Assembly: GCA_022410635.1 (NCBI GenBank)
Contig: JAJVDF010000003.1
Location: forward strand, 5,055,309-5,119,308
Source: Tretioscincus oriximinensis
Lineage: Eukaryota; Chordata; Lepidosauria; Squamata; Gymnophthalmidae
DNA length: 64,000 bases
Reading direction: 5' to 3'
How positions within the stretch are numbered: the stretch's first letter is position 1; each line of letters opens with the position of its first letter. Shown here piece after piece: positions 1 to 12,245 of this stretch. A program made the position numbers and the translations under genes. Under the pieces are notes generated by a model. The model saw only the letters and a list, made by a program, of their open reading frames with translations, was not told the DNA's origin and did not search any database.

Positions 1-33
1 TCAGCAGGGCTCCTCTCATGTTCTTATGTTCCT
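1..33 (+). repeat. 3' terminus of a CR1-like LINE
   Basis: The window opens inside the end of a repeat whose last bases read 'GGGCTCCTCTCATGTTCTT' followed by another 'ATGTTC'. The same terminus (CAGCAGGGCTCTTCTTATGTTCTTA type) ends many copies in this window, for example at 26415 and 54893. Only the final ~33 bases are visible; the body lies upstream of the window. Confidence 0.6.
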
Positions 34-1104
34 GCCACTGTGCCAGACCCTTAAACTGTGGTATGTACTTCTAGAGTTGGGATAAGAGCAGTTGGAGGGG
101 AATACTGCTAACAACTAAATTTTCGCTCTCTCACTCTCCACCAGTGGTTCTACCCACTACACCAATTGCAGCACAGATATGGCCTGTGCATTCTGAAATG
201 AATTTGGACTCACCCTTAAACAGCTTTAAAACATGCTCAGTTAGGATTACCTAAAAGGTGTGTGATATATAACCATTACCTTCTGAACATATATAAGATT
301 AATGTGAAAATAAGATTCTGGAATTATTACTTTGTTTTATATATTTCAGTAATAAAATGTTTAAATAGTTGTTAGAAAATTACTTGTTTCCAACGGTAGG
401 AGGTAGGCTGTTTCTGAGCACACAGCTAAAAACCCCCAAAACNTGGAGTTTCAGAATTTTAGCTCCCAGTTTTACCTGTGCTACAGACCCATTCCAATCT
501 TGATTCAGATGGTTTTCAGCATTGTGTTGGTTGCCTTGATAGGTGAACTTTACTGAGAGCGAGTCAGGTGTAATGTAGCCATTTTGCTTCTCCTTCCAGT
601 TGCTTTTGATACCACTGAGTGTGTTATCCTGCTGAAGTGATTGCGACTTGGAGGCACTGTTCTACAGTGGTTTTCTTTTTGTCTTTCAGATAGGCCTTAG
701 AAAGTAGCAAAAAAGAGTTTGATGCCCTGGAAACACTTAAGTGAAGGTTCCTAAAAGTAGTTCTTATGACACTCAATTGTATCTCTTATATTTCTTCTGA
801 ATCAAGGAAGGTAGTTCAGGTGCCTACCGGCCACCAAAGAGGAAATTGTAAACTGGGGATGTTTCTGGACTTAAATGATGTCATTTGGGGACTAGGAGGC
901 AATGGTAGCCTGGAGTTGCCTTCTTCGTAGATTTCCAGGTTCAGTCATTCTTGGGTAGGGACAACTTGTGGACAATGATCCACTCTTCTGATAACCTACA
1001 GATTAGACTACTCTTATGCATTCTATATGTGGTTACCCTTAAGGATTTGGAAACTAGAGCTCATGCAGGATAGAGCAGCTTGACTGCTGATGGGAGTCTC
1101 TAAC

Positions 1105-1345
1105 CTAAGGGTGGGGAATCTTTTTTCTGTCAGGGTCCATTTGGATATTTGTAATAGCACTTGAGTGCCATAACCCAACCCCACCACCAGGCCACATCCC
1201 CTCCACATGCATGGCTGGCGCCTGCCCACCCATACCACATCCCACCCTCTGCCCAAAAAATATGAATCGTTTGCATTTGAACCACGTATGTACTGTTCAG
1301 TGCGGACATCCAAACTTTAACTGTACGTGAACAATTTTTGCGCAT
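1105..1345 (+). mobile_element. Degenerate hAT-like element, left end
   Basis: Starts with 'CTAAGGGTGGGGAATCTTTT', closely resembling the left end of the better-preserved hAT element at 7015. It continues with a 'GATATTTGTAATAGCACTTG' stretch that parallels the other copy, then C-rich sequence. No convincing right end or target duplication was found, so the right limit is approximate. The short overlapping ORFs here are shadows of the repeat. Confidence 0.4.
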
Positions 1346-1635
1346 CTCTACTAATTTTCTTTAAGGTTAATAATGGATAAAGAAATGGCAATGTTTCTCT
1401 TGTTGGATGACTTACAAAACCAGAAGAGCTTGGCCAAAAATGAGTTGATTTAATTACTTAAGGGTATCACCATGGACATAAACTGCTTTTTAAAAAAAAC
1501 ATCATCAACAAAACGCTCTGTTACTATGAGGATTTCATTACAACGCTACATCTATGGGCTTTTATTCATTCCAGATTTAATGGGCTTTTATGTATAAATT
1601 TGATGCAAGGTTATGGATTATTGTTTGATTGTATG

Positions 1636-1787
1636 GTACTTGGCTTCATTACTGGCTGTATATCAGCATTGGAGCCTGCCATCTACATGCTAGTGTAGAT
1701 TATGGCAGGCTGCGGTATAGTCTACACTGACATGTATATGGCTAGGCTCCGTAATGAGATATTACCCAGAATAAGACAGTGCGGACT
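1636..1787. mobile_element. Long-inverted-repeat MITE (family A), diverged copy
   Basis: Contains opposed arms 'GGAGCCTGCCATCTACATG' and, inverted, 'CATGTATATGGCTAGGCTCC', flanking 'TAGTGTAGATTATGGCAGGC'. The right end 'ATTACCCAGAATAAGACAGTG' matches the terminal repeat of the best copy at 30103-30281. The left terminal repeat is diverged. It is non-coding. Confidence 0.5.
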
Positions 1788-4270
1788 ATAGTACACAATT
1801 CTCTTAGACTGGCAAGTTTGTTCTCTTTTTGTTTAAGACATTTCATTCACTTATTTGGTTCTTCACTGGGTTCTCTATTCATGGTACTTTTATGTGATAC
1901 AAAGTGCTTTTTGACCAGGTGCAGCTAAGGATGCCTACAACGTGTGGTGAATTTTTTAATATCATTTTTCAATTCTCGTTAAAGCTGCAAAACTCCTGTC
2001 CTCCCACCTCTTTTTGTGGTAACCCTTTATTTGTATCACATGCTGTGTTCATCAGATAGTATGGTCCTAATTTATAGCACATGTGTAGAGTAACATTTAG
2101 AATTGCATCCTCCTGATATACTTGAGTGAATCAACGTTAGTTGTAAAATACGGCATTTTAAACAACAAGCAAACTTTACAGAATGCTTTGGATAAATGAA
2201 TAAGAAAGCAAAGGACTTTACCTGTGGGGAAGTTCTGGTATTATCTTGCCCTGAACTAGAATCTGTCTATAGAGAGTGAGAGAAGTTCTGCTTCTTTTGA
2301 AATGTTTCATTAATGTGTATTTTTTTTAATTATTAATCTTCTATCACCCACTCTGGAACCTATGGTGAAGAGCATGATATAATCAAAGGTTAGGCTAGAA
2401 CAGCTAAATGCCTTTTGACCTGATATCTTCCAGGTCTTTCTCAGTGGCTTAAACATCACAATAGAGAGTCCACAATGAAGACTGAAGTAATAAAATATCA
2501 TCAATAAAATGTGGCCTTGAAAGGTACACCGCATCTTCCTTTCGCTGACACTCTCTTATGGACAGTGAAATAATTATTTTATTGCACAATGATTCTGTGA
2601 GAAAGCTGTACATCTGACTGCAGCCTTATTTTATTAATGCAGTATTTTCCCTGCTCCGAGAGATAATCTTCTATCAAACATAGACTTGCACCCAAATTAA
2701 TTTCTCCCTCTCTTCTTTCCCACTTCACGTATACTTTTCCTTTTTCCTCATTAATCAGAGTTAAAACTCGTGTGAGTTAATGGATGGATCCATCCAAATT
2801 GTTATTTAGACCTGGCGTGGTTAGGAATGTTTCAACCACTGTTGGCCCACTGTTCCTGTGAACGCAGCAGTTTGATGGTGCCAGTCCATTTTTATCCACC
2901 AATCAGAGTTTGCTGCCATCTGGGTAATCACAGATTAATAAAAGTCTGGATAGAAAGGGTTTGGAGGATTCAATCAACTCCATTTTCATTGCTTCCTTCA
3001 GATGCAGTTTTTTCACATTAATTCAAATCTGTTTCTGTATGTAAGACTCAAAACCAGTATGAAATTGAATCCATTATCTATTTACGAGGACCTTTGTAAT
3101 GTCAGTGTTGTTTCTGGATTGCATATTCGTGGATGTTCCTTTGTATTTAGGTTTTGTACGATGTTCTGCTGGATGACAAAATGCCAAAGGTAATTTTCTG
3201 GCATTTACTGATTCTAAATCAAAGTGCTAACTTGCAGAAAATAGCCAAGTACACTAATTGAATTGCTTATAAATGCTTTTTTACAGCAAAAAAGATAATT
3301 TAAGATTTAAATATATGTGTAACACATTTTCTGCAAGACAATGCACACTGAGAAAAGTGCTTTAACTGGAAAAAAAACTTGCATTGAAGAAAACAGAAGG
3401 TACGGGATGGTTGCTTGACAGTTACTTTAATATCAACATTTACATTTATATGCTTTCTAAAAATATATATTTGCAAAATCTTGTGCCAGTTTTTGTCCTT
3501 TTGTGATGTGTTATATTTCTGCTCAATTTCACTGGGATTTGTTATTTAATAAAGAAATCTTAATACAGTAATTTATGTTTTATCTGTGTTCTACGTTTTA
3601 GATTTCAAATGAAAGCAAAACATGCTGTGTTTGTATCAGAACTGATGATGTGTGCTGTTTTGATTTTGAATGCGTTTTTGTTGTCCTTGAAAAATCACAG
3701 AGGTAGCAGTAAAATTGTTTTAATTAATGAATTGGATAACAACAAATCTGCTGACTCAAGCTTATTGATGTAATTATGACTATGATAAAAGGAAAGCAAA
3801 ATATGGCAGCAATAATAACCATTATGTAATAGTAAAGATACCTGGATGTATTCCTTAGTTTTGTCCTTTACATTTTAGCATTTAGTCGTTGAAATATAAC
3901 TAATTTTAACAGAAAAGTACTAAGGCTTTAAATGCCTAAGATCATAAGTGGGGGGTGGGGATGAGCTACTAGAATGGCCTTATCTAGGTGACATGACAGC
4001 ACACTGTACTAATGTTTGTGTACTGTGGTTGGAAACTATTGCAGCATCTAATCGATATAGGTAATGACAAACTAATTTTGTATCTCTACCAAGAAATCTT
4101 CATAGGTATTGCCACAAAGGTGCCTTGGACTCTGCCAAATATTGAGCAAATTATTTGATGGGATCTAGCAACAATGGCCATACTTTGTTTGATATTCTGC
4201 TCCTTCTTCCTTCTTGACCTCCTCCCCTTCTTCTTCTAGTACTACTTTAATAGTATCAAATTAAAAATTA
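1788..4270. other. No recognised gene or repeat
   Basis: AT-rich unique-looking sequence. The short ORFs show no family features. 'ATGCCAAAGGTAAT' occurs at about 3180 and again at about 13550 (ATGCCAAAGGTAATCGTG), possibly a shared short motif but not enough to call an element. Confidence 0.5.
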
Positions 4271-4278
4271 TTGAGCAG

Positions 4279-4356
4279 TTTTGTATTTTAATGCAGATTT
4301 CTTTGCGGGAGAAAAATCATATTCTCTCGCAAAGAAATCTGCATTAAAATACAAAA
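4279..4356. repeat. Near-perfect 35-bp hairpin
   Basis: Two inverted arms (4279-4313 and 4322-4356) match at 34 of 35 positions with an 8-base loop. The arms begin 'TTTTGTATTTTAATGCAG' and continue through 'ATTTCTTTGCG'. Such a fold-back can arise from template switching, be the relic of a palindromic transposon, or fold as RNA. No flanking target duplication was identified. Confidence 0.8.
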
Positions 4357-7006
4357 TCATTGTATCAAAGAAGCAATAAAATTGTCATTGAAACAAGATT
4401 GGGATGATACCAGGTGAAACACTTCAGGCAAGAGCACAATCTGAAGTGCGTTACTTGCAGAGGTTACTGGCTGACAGGTTTATATGACAGAAGACGGTAT
4501 CCCTGACAACTTCATCTCACATTTTTACTGCTTTATGTTTCAACAGCTAAGCCTTAAACCTGGGCTGCTTATGCATTGATATGCAGCGTGACTCTGAATA
4601 ACCAAGATAGATATTTTATGGAAGTTACTGGGACATCAGATTCTGTATTATGTAAAAGCATCCTACCATTGAATGTGTCAGACAGATGTGTTCAATTAAT
4701 CAGTCTAAAAAATGACAACTCTTGAATCACTGTGGATCCAAGACCGTTCTTGTGAAGAATTCTATTAACTGATATATGTCAATTAGGGTATCTAAAACTA
4801 CAGTAACCACTAGGACATCTAATGAAAATTATTTAAGAAGGATGTCCATTTTATCCTCTTTTCAATCTGGTATAGTTGTAAGAGATGTCCTTTCTAGTTC
4901 TTAGACAAAGCTTTAACTGTCCCTTAAGTGTTTTGATTTTGTCATGGTTCATTATCAATTTATTGGCCTCCATCCATCCCTGGTCTTGTAGACCTGATCC
5001 AGATATAACATAGAGCAAGGATTGAGTACCATCTGCACACTGATAATGCACTTACAACCACCCCACTCAACCCATAAAGTTTCTTAAGATTGCTCCTACT
5101 GGCATTAAATACCACATTAAATAAGTGTTAAATACAACTCAGAAGAAAAGATCAGCCTGTGGTATCCAAACTGTAACTATAAGTCTTGCAGATAGAAGTA
5201 TAATTATCCCAGTGTTCTACTTCATCCTAATTCCATAACATACTTTGGTTGGTTCATATTATTTTGTGATTGAACTGCTGTACATTATAAAAGGCATTTT
5301 ACAAAATTAATGTTGCAATGGACAATTAAAGTTATAATTTCTCATGGAAGCTCTGATAAATATGGATATATTATGTTCCTTTATGCCTTCCTTTTACCAG
5401 CATACATTTTGGTAAATTGACTTTGTCTGACAAAACAAAAGCAAAATAATCTCCTTACCTATGATTTAATAGCTGTTACAAAGCATGTGCTGTGACTCTG
5501 GCTTTCATCTCCACTACTTTTCCAATGGGACAGATAAGTGGTAACTCTCATACATGAGGGTGAATACACTCATGTTCCTATGTGTGGGGTAGATTTCTTC
5601 CTCAGAATTAAAAAGTGTGCTGGGGGGCATCCAAATTATTGATACTTTGATGTATTTCAATATTATTATTCCTAACAGCACCAGCAATGCCACCAGTAGC
5701 ACCCAGAAGTTCAATAGTCTGCAACAAACTAGGTAAAATTAATTAGGGCTTTGTTACCATAAAATCTTTAATTTAAAAGGACTTAATTCTGTGTCAAAAC
5801 CTAAATATTCTATGTCAAGACCTAGGTGTTAATTTGCTCTGAAAGAGTTAACAAGATAGTGGCTTTTTAAAAAAAGATCACTTGATTAAGGATGTGTATG
5901 ACTTCTTATTAGATGTACGTCTAATAAGAAATGACTTGGTTACAACATTGCTTTTTTAGTATTTGTATAGATATCGACCAAGCTAAGATGATGAACTGCA
6001 ACTTTAAATGAACAAAAATCTGCAAAATAAAGAATAGTTTGATTGCAAAGAGGTTACAGTAAGTATTAAAACACTAGCCAAATGGATATTAAATACTGTA
6101 TTTGAAAATATTAATTGATATATCCTGGTTATTATTTCTTTGTTTATTTGGAATCCACTTATCCTATAAGCCGAGTTATTCCAGAGTTTGCTTCCGGATG
6201 AATTTCTTACTTCTTAAATTCATGGAATAGTTATATTAAAAACAAAACAAAAAACAACATTATAATCAAGATAGCCAGGGGTGAAAATCTACCCCTCATG
6301 TGTGAATCAGAGTTAATTATCCAGTAAAAACAGTTTTCAATAGAAGTGCATACAAAAGGCAATGGATTAATGCCACTTTTTAAAATAATAATAATAATAA
6401 TAACTTTTTGTGAGAGGAAGGTTTGCATCATTTGATGACATTTATATGGCAATATTGAATAACTGCTGACAATTAACTAGAAGATGAAGCAGGGGTCTTA
6501 TAAGTAAAATATTCCCTCATGACAAAAGATTGCCAATTCAATTATATTCTGTTTATTGCATGCCTACTTCTGTAACTATATTCATAAACAGGTCCTTGAT
6601 AATGAAAAAAATTAATGGGAGGACAGGGGACACCTTAGTAACTTTTTCCTCTTGACAGTCTTCTTCAATATTACAGTTTTATATATATCTGTAGCTTTAT
6701 GTAAAATGTGCCACATAATATTGTCAAGTAGTATTAAATACCAATAATGAACATTAACTTTTAAAAATATGCAAATGTAATAAAATTAATGTTCAGAAAT
6801 ATTTTTTTTCTTTTAATGTTTGTATTATGAGAAAGTTGGAAAATATTTAAAGAAGAACTACAACTGACAACAAAAACAATCACAAATTCTGTAAAATATT
6901 TAGCTTTTGTGCCTGTACAGCAGAAACTGGCCTTACGGTTAAAAAATAACTTAAAAATTCTGTAAAGTACTTAACTACCATACTAGTAGAGACACTTCGT
7001 TCCTAT
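4357..7006. other. No recognised gene; small repeats only
   Basis: AT-rich sequence without a recognisable gene. It includes a 28-base palindrome at 5903-5930 and a short (ATA)n tract near 6383-6402. ORFs of 60-75 codons here lack coding features. Confidence 0.5.
5903..5930. repeat. 28-bp palindrome
   Basis: Arms TTCTTATTAGA and TCTAATAAGAA (11 bp each, perfect) flank 'TGTACG', which is itself nearly self-complementary. Function unknown; a replication-error or transposon-footprint origin is possible. Confidence 0.75.
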
Positions 7007-7014
7007 GGTTAGAG

Positions 7015-7446
7015 CAAGGGTGGGGGAACTTTTTTATGTGGGCGGGCATTTTCATATCTGTAACATCACTTGCAGACCACCTACTGCCCCAAGCCCCTAT
7101 ATCTTCCCAGACCCCACCCCCTGGAGCACCCCAGAAGCCCCATCTCCTGTGCAGCTAAGCTTAAGCTGCAGACGCCATAAGTGGCTTCCAACCACATGAG
7201 GTTGGCAGCATGGTTGGCTCATGGTCTCTGCAGCTTCACCCTACGTCATAATCCACTGAAGCTGAAGCCACCTCCTGCTCTGTTTCGAGTGCTGCAGTGG
7301 TGCCATGTTCTAAGATAGTGCCACCTCTTCAGTTGGGTGGGGCTTCTGAGGGGTAGGTCTCCAGTGGGCGACATGAGGAACATAAGGGCCAGATAAGAGG
7401 CCTTCATTGGCCAGATGTGGTNCGCAAGTCAGTTTCCCCATCCCTG
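7015..7446. mobile_element. Non-autonomous hAT-type DNA transposon
   Basis: Begins 'CAAGGGTGGGGGAAC' and ends 'GTTTCCCCATCCCTG', imperfect terminal inverted repeats of the CAGGGRTGG type typical of vertebrate hAT elements. It is flanked by a perfect 8-bp direct duplication GGTTAGAG at 7007-7014 and 7447-7454, the duplication length produced by hAT transposases. The 432-bp body is C/CT-rich and encodes no transposase; the ORF across its left half is incidental. A single N lies at 7422. Confidence 0.85.
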
Positions 7447-7479
7447 GGTTAGAGCGTAAGCATGTCTATGTGTATGTGT

Positions 7480-7575
7480 CTGTGTGTCTGTCTNTCATCT
7501 ACCTACCTACCTACCTACTGATCAATCGATCAGTCATCCACCTACCAATCATCTATGTATCCATCCACCTAACCA
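7480..7575. repeat. Interrupted CTAC/ATCC tetranucleotide tract
   Basis: Runs of CTAC (five in succession near 7499) followed by ATCC/ATCA-type repeats; N at 7493. It lies just outside the hAT element and before a fragment of the 'TTGTTAGTCT' repeat. Confidence 0.7.
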
Positions 7576-7629
7576 TCTCAGGAAGTAGACTTATCTGCAA
7601 AAGTTTATGCTGTCTCCCTTTTTCTTGGA

Positions 7630-7700
7630 AGGGGCTTTTGGAGCACTTTAAAGACTAACAAGGAGCTTTCGTAGACAGATGTTTGCAAAGAAGCTGGAAG
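7630..7700 (-). repeat. Fragment of the 'TTGTTAGTCT' dispersed repeat
   Basis: The + strand reads 'GAGCACTTTAAAGACTAAC' then 'AGCTTTCGTAGACAG', the complement of the motif set TCTACGAAAGCT / TTGTTAGTCTTTAAGGTGCT. The same motif set recurs in at least ten places in the window. Family is not proven; a Penelope-like 3' end is one possibility. Confidence 0.55.
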
Positions 7701-9150
7701 GCGCTCCTCACACATCAGGATATGTCTGGCACATCAGCTACTTAAAAAACTGACTTGCAGTTCCTCTTTGCTGATAGCAACTTCTCTATTTTCTCCTACC
7801 TATGTCTTATGTTTACCAGCTTTGTATGTTTTTCTGATCCTGGACTGTATTCTGGATTTCGTTGTTTTGTGTTGCCTCTGATAGATTGCAGACATTCTCT
7901 GTGTATGTTGACCTGGCCAGGATTTTGACTACTCTTTCTGTTTATCTTTTTTAAAACACTGGTGTTATCTGCGTTATTCTCAGACAAACTCTGAGACTAA
8001 GTTTTTTCCTGTCTTTCTCCTCATTCCTTCAGTTTGTATGAGTGTTTCATTCTTGTGAAACCTGCGCCTGGACTTAACATCAGTTACACTTGACCCAGAC
8101 TTTTTATCTGGAGCAATAAGTAGCTCAAATTTAAATTAATCACCCAGGTGTACCCAGCTTGCATCCTGTTCCAGATTTTGGACCGAGTCACATAGTGTAT
8201 GGAATCCACCAACATTTTTTATTTTCTAGAAACTGCCCTTTTCCTGTGTTATTCCTAGATGCACTGATGAATTCTTATTGTGGCTGATGTGTCATAATAA
8301 GAGAACTTTCATTTTCATACTTCAAACTAGGACGAAGTGATGCAATGCAAACAGATGCTAGGAAGCTCTATGGTGCCACACTACCCCTGGCCTGATATCT
8401 GGAAAATGGCCTCCACAATGTGTGTCAGAATATGTGGTATGGAAGCCAATATTTAAAATATTAGCTTGACTTACTTGATTTATTTTGCTCATAACAGCAA
8501 TTTGAACTTAATTAATATGTGCTAGTTGTCTATGGCAATCTTCTGGTGTAAATGTTTGGAGCTGTAAGAAAGCTTATTCTTATCTGTATGCCATGAAGAA
8601 AGTTTGCTAGCTAAACGTTACTGCCATCATAGTTTTTTGTTTCACTGTGATAGTAGGAGTATATGGTTTTTAAAAAGCAATTTATCTTCTTATTACATAG
8701 ATAATTAATCTTTGTACCCTCAAAGAACTTGAAGTAGCATAATTACATGAAGTAGAATTGCATTATTTATTTTTCAAACAGTCCCTTTGATGTTGGCTTG
8801 TCAATCACTCAAAATAATAGAAGTAAATTAATTATGTTGTGCTCCAGTCCTTACCGTAGTGCTGTTGAGAACACTTCTTAGGCAGATGGTTTGGGGGAGG
8901 TTGTCACAGAAAAATGTGCTACATGGAGTTTTGAAAGAAAACAGTAATTTTGAAGGGAGATCTATTTTTAAAACCCAGCAATTCAAGAGGGTATGTATAC
9001 TGTGACAGGAAGAGAGAAGCTTCTTCAGTTTTTACATAACTCTTCAGCTTCAGGAATCTTTCACTTTTTATACTACTCAACAGTCCAGATATCCATTACT
9101 CTTATTCCACATGAACTGTGTGGATGAAATGAGAGTTAAGGGGCAAATGT
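7701..9150. other. No recognised gene or repeat
   Basis: Unique-looking AT-rich sequence. No ORF above 65 codons and no recognisable transposon ends. Confidence 0.4.
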
Positions 9151-10185
9151 AAGAGAAAGGAAGTTCACCTGCAGCCAATCGAAAGGGCTTCCTTTTGCTG
9201 CAGGAGTCATCAGACACAGGAGTCTTTTTTCCTCTTCGCCTCGGCAGCTTCAGCTGGGCGCTCTGCCCAGTGGACTTCCCCCTCGCTGCTATGTCGCAGC
9301 TGTGGTGACGTCTACTGGGTGCAACGCCCATTTTAAAAAGGGCAGCACTGGCTGACTTCCCCCTCTTTTGCCAGGTGATGTTTCTCCCTCCCTTCTCCCN
9401 TTTTCTCTTTTGTCATGGTAGTGTGTGGCAGTTCACGCACCTCGGTTGGCCAAGGAAGGTCAAATGCATGGAGGCAATTATCCCCTTGACTACCCCATAG
9501 TCTTGAGGGCCCCTCATAAAGGGGTTCAGGAGTTGTGGAGCCTACCTTGGGGATGCGTGTGGCCAAACACAACTCCAGAGTCGTGGGAGGGGGCTATACA
9601 CAGGACAGTTCCTTGACAGCCACATTTCAACTTCCTTGATCCTCAGTGGTTTACCGCCTCAGGCTGTGGGCCTGAGCAGTACACACAAAGGGTGGGCTGG
9701 ATTGGTGGCTTCTGAGGGCTCTGGAAGGGCAGATCACCATGGCCGGGCTCACCAGGAGAGTGGATGGCCATGGACCCTCNCTGCGGGATGTGGGCAGGAT
9801 GTGTCTGTCCAGATCCCGAGCTAGCAGAATGGATGGGCTGGCCTAGCCACCAGGGCAGGCAGCCAGGGGGCCAACGCCATTTGAGCGCGTGGCCTAATGG
9901 AATGGCGGTCAGGCCGAATGGCTGCCCGGAAGTTGACCGAGGTGCTGTGCTGCCACAGTCCTATTTCACACCATGGCCTACTTCTATCCACTTTTGGTTT
10001 TAAGGTTGTGTTTTATTGTTCATTGTAATTTATGTATCTCTCTGGGTTATTTTACAAATTATCACTATTGCACTTTATTTGCTATTATTAAACTGTATCG
10101 GGTAATGCATATTGTCACAGTTTTGCATTTAGGTTTGAATGTTTAATAAATCTTATGCTTTACTCTGTTGTCTCTTGTCTGATTA
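9150..10185 (+). mobile_element. Unclassified GC-rich insert with AT-rich, poly(A)-signal-bearing end
   Basis: A block of about 800 bp (9150-9965) is much richer in G+C than its surroundings. It passes abruptly into an AT-rich stretch with AATAAA at about 10145 and a GT-rich follow-on (TCTGTTGTCTCTTGTC). This resembles an LTR or the 3' part of a retroelement or transposon, but I could not find matched ends or a target duplication. Several short ORFs overlap on both strands, none recognisable. Ns at 9400 and 9780. The retroelement assignment is inference. Confidence 0.35.
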
Positions 10186-10242
10186 GCCGCAAAAGTACAT
10201 CTGCCGCAAAAGTAAATTTCAAAGAGGAAATCATCTAAGTCT

Positions 10243-10619
10243 GGGTTCAGAATCACAAGGGAAATCTTGTATCGTCTTATAGACCAACAAGAAATCTAAG
10301 GCAACAGGAGCTTCCATAAACAAGTCTCCTTCAGATGAAGAGAGAGACAGATTCTAGCCAGGGGATCTTGTAGTGCCTTAGAAACTATTAAGAAAAGGAG
10401 AGGCATTATGAGCTTCCATTGACAAGTCTACATCTTTAGACAGACAGACATATGATAAATAGAAAGAGGGGGAATAGAGTGGGGAAAGGGGAGTGATTAG
10501 AATTCCCAAATAAAATTCAGGATCGATCTTTGGACATTTAATAAGTCTGAAAAAGATCCCACCCAGGTGCAGCAGACATTAGAAACTGCACAGATGATAG
10601 ATAGATTGATAGATTGAAT

Positions 10620-10691
<72 letters not shown>

Positions 10692-10740
10692 TTTGAGCAA
10701 GAGGATCTCATAGTACCTTAGAGAGTAGTATGAAAAAGGA
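10243..10740 (-). repeat. Tandem copies of the 'TTGTTAGTCT' repeat around a GATA microsatellite
   Basis: Three units in one orientation. Units near 10243 and 10360 carry 'GGATCTTGTAGTGCCTTAG', 'GAGCTTCCATTGACAAGTCT' and similar; a third starts near 10690 ('AGAGGATCTCATAGTACC'). They are interrupted by a GATA array at 10594-10691. An 'ACAGACAGACA' tract follows the second unit. Confidence 0.6.
10594..10691. repeat. (GATA)n microsatellite
   Basis: About 98 bp of GATA units, nearly pure from 10619 to 10691. The + or - ORF through it is a low-complexity artefact. Confidence 0.95.
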
Positions 10741-10964
10741 ATACAGCATCACGGTTGTAATGAAATACCTTTGAATTGGGAGGCTGTTCTTTTAAATAAT
10801 CTAAGTTTAGAAGTCTGGTAGGAGGAACTGAGAGGAATTTGAAAGGGTGAGTTTGGGCTTGATACTAGAAAGTTGAGTTTTGGGTTCTCTGACTAGAATG
10901 GTCTTGTTGATATGAAATAAAGTAAGTGTCTTCATAAACACAACAAATAAACGGTGGATATATT

Positions 10965-11290
10965 AATGTTAACAGGGAGATACATATTAATACTGTGTTA
11001 GTGAGGGGTGGGTAGACCTAGTCACAGGAGGCTTAGTGTGGGCTAGCTGAGTATCATTAGCCTGGGAGACAGGGAAGCAGTTCAGACAATTACACAATTC
11101 TCTTAATTTGTATCTGTTATCGTTTTGATGTTGACTTCCTCTGTTTTTACTTTGTTATAATAAAGACAGTTGTGTTTGAAACTGGGAGTCTTTATTTATA
11201 TAAACATAGTAGGAGAGGCTCTATATCCATATACCCAGAGATGTTCCTTCTTGCAAGAAGTGGTGGCAGCATACCTCTGAGAAGTTACAT
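10965..11290 (+). mobile_element. Possible LTR-like segment
   Basis: Starts near 'TGTTAACAGGGAG' and includes AATAAA at about 11158-11165, a downstream GT-rich stretch, then 'AGAAGTGGTGGCAGCAT' which could be a primer-binding-like start (TGG). No matching partner LTR, exact ends or target duplication were seen. Alternatively it is unique sequence. Confidence 0.2.
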
Positions 11291-11559
11291 TGACATCATT
11301 ATCACTTATAAATGCATTAACATCTCATCAGCTTACATAGATAATATAAACATCCCAGTGCCTCTTNTACATTAGTGCTTATTGTAGGGGCAGAAAGATT
11401 AAGAGATCCTGCTCAGCCAGCTAATAAGACCCCCACAAGCCAAGGAACACACAAACCAAAACCAANATTATAATAAAACATTTTATTAAAAAATAAATAA
11501 CAAGAAAGTGTGAGTGGCTCAGCTGCAGTAACACTAATGGTTACAATCTTTTATAGACA

Positions 11560-11665
11560 AATCAACTTCTACAGGTGCATTTTGTATGGGGAAGGTCCTG
11601 CTGCCTCCGTTTTTCATGCTAGTCTGTAAGGTGCTATAAGACCTCCTTGCTAAATATAAAAGAAA
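11560..11665 (+). repeat. 'TTGTTAGTCT' dispersed repeat, + copy
   Basis: Reads 'TCAACTTCTACAGGTGCATT', 'TTTTTCATGCTAGTCTG' and 'AAGGTGCTATAAGACCTCC', in the same order as other copies of this family. Non-coding. Confidence 0.6.
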
Positions 11666-12245
11666 AGTAGACACGGAGGGCGTTTTTAAAGGAGTCTTGA
11701 ATGCTTGTGCTTTTTTTGTATTTAGGACATTCACAGAACTACTCCAATACAAATGATTCTGGTTTTAACATTCAAAACATGTACACAACAAACTCTTGGA
11801 AACCACAAATTTGGGCCTTTCCCTAATGTTTATAACTCACATTAGTCATGAGCAAACACTGGGCATAATGAAGGAATGCGGTAACCCAAAAAATGTAAAT
11901 AACCATTGTCCAGGTGTCCTTCTGTAGTCTAATGCACGTTTTGGGGGAAATACCCAATAAGCAGATGTAGAATAGGAATGTAAACTATTTCTTGTACTGG
12001 TAGGTTAATTTGATTCTGATTTACAGCTTTTGAGATTTTTACAGTTCTTAACCGTGAGTTTCAGCCTTCACATTAAATTCTGTCTAACTATGTTGGTGTT
12101 TTTATAAGNCCTCAGCATTTTGTTTTTGGAATCTGTTACAACTGATCTAATGTTTTGTAAATTTGTTGACACAGATCCTTAAAACACATACTTGAACCTG
12201 TATAAGCAGGGTCTAAACTAGCAATGAAGCAATTCTTCTCTTTCA

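Noticed and set aside
10594..10691. GATA array as a sex-chromosome satellite signal
   Set aside because: A ~98-bp microsatellite is common on autosomes and proves nothing about sex linkage.
10243..10740. CRISPR-like alternation of repeats and spacers
   Set aside because: Units are diverged transposon pieces with microsatellite linkers in vertebrate DNA, not short identical repeats with unique spacers.
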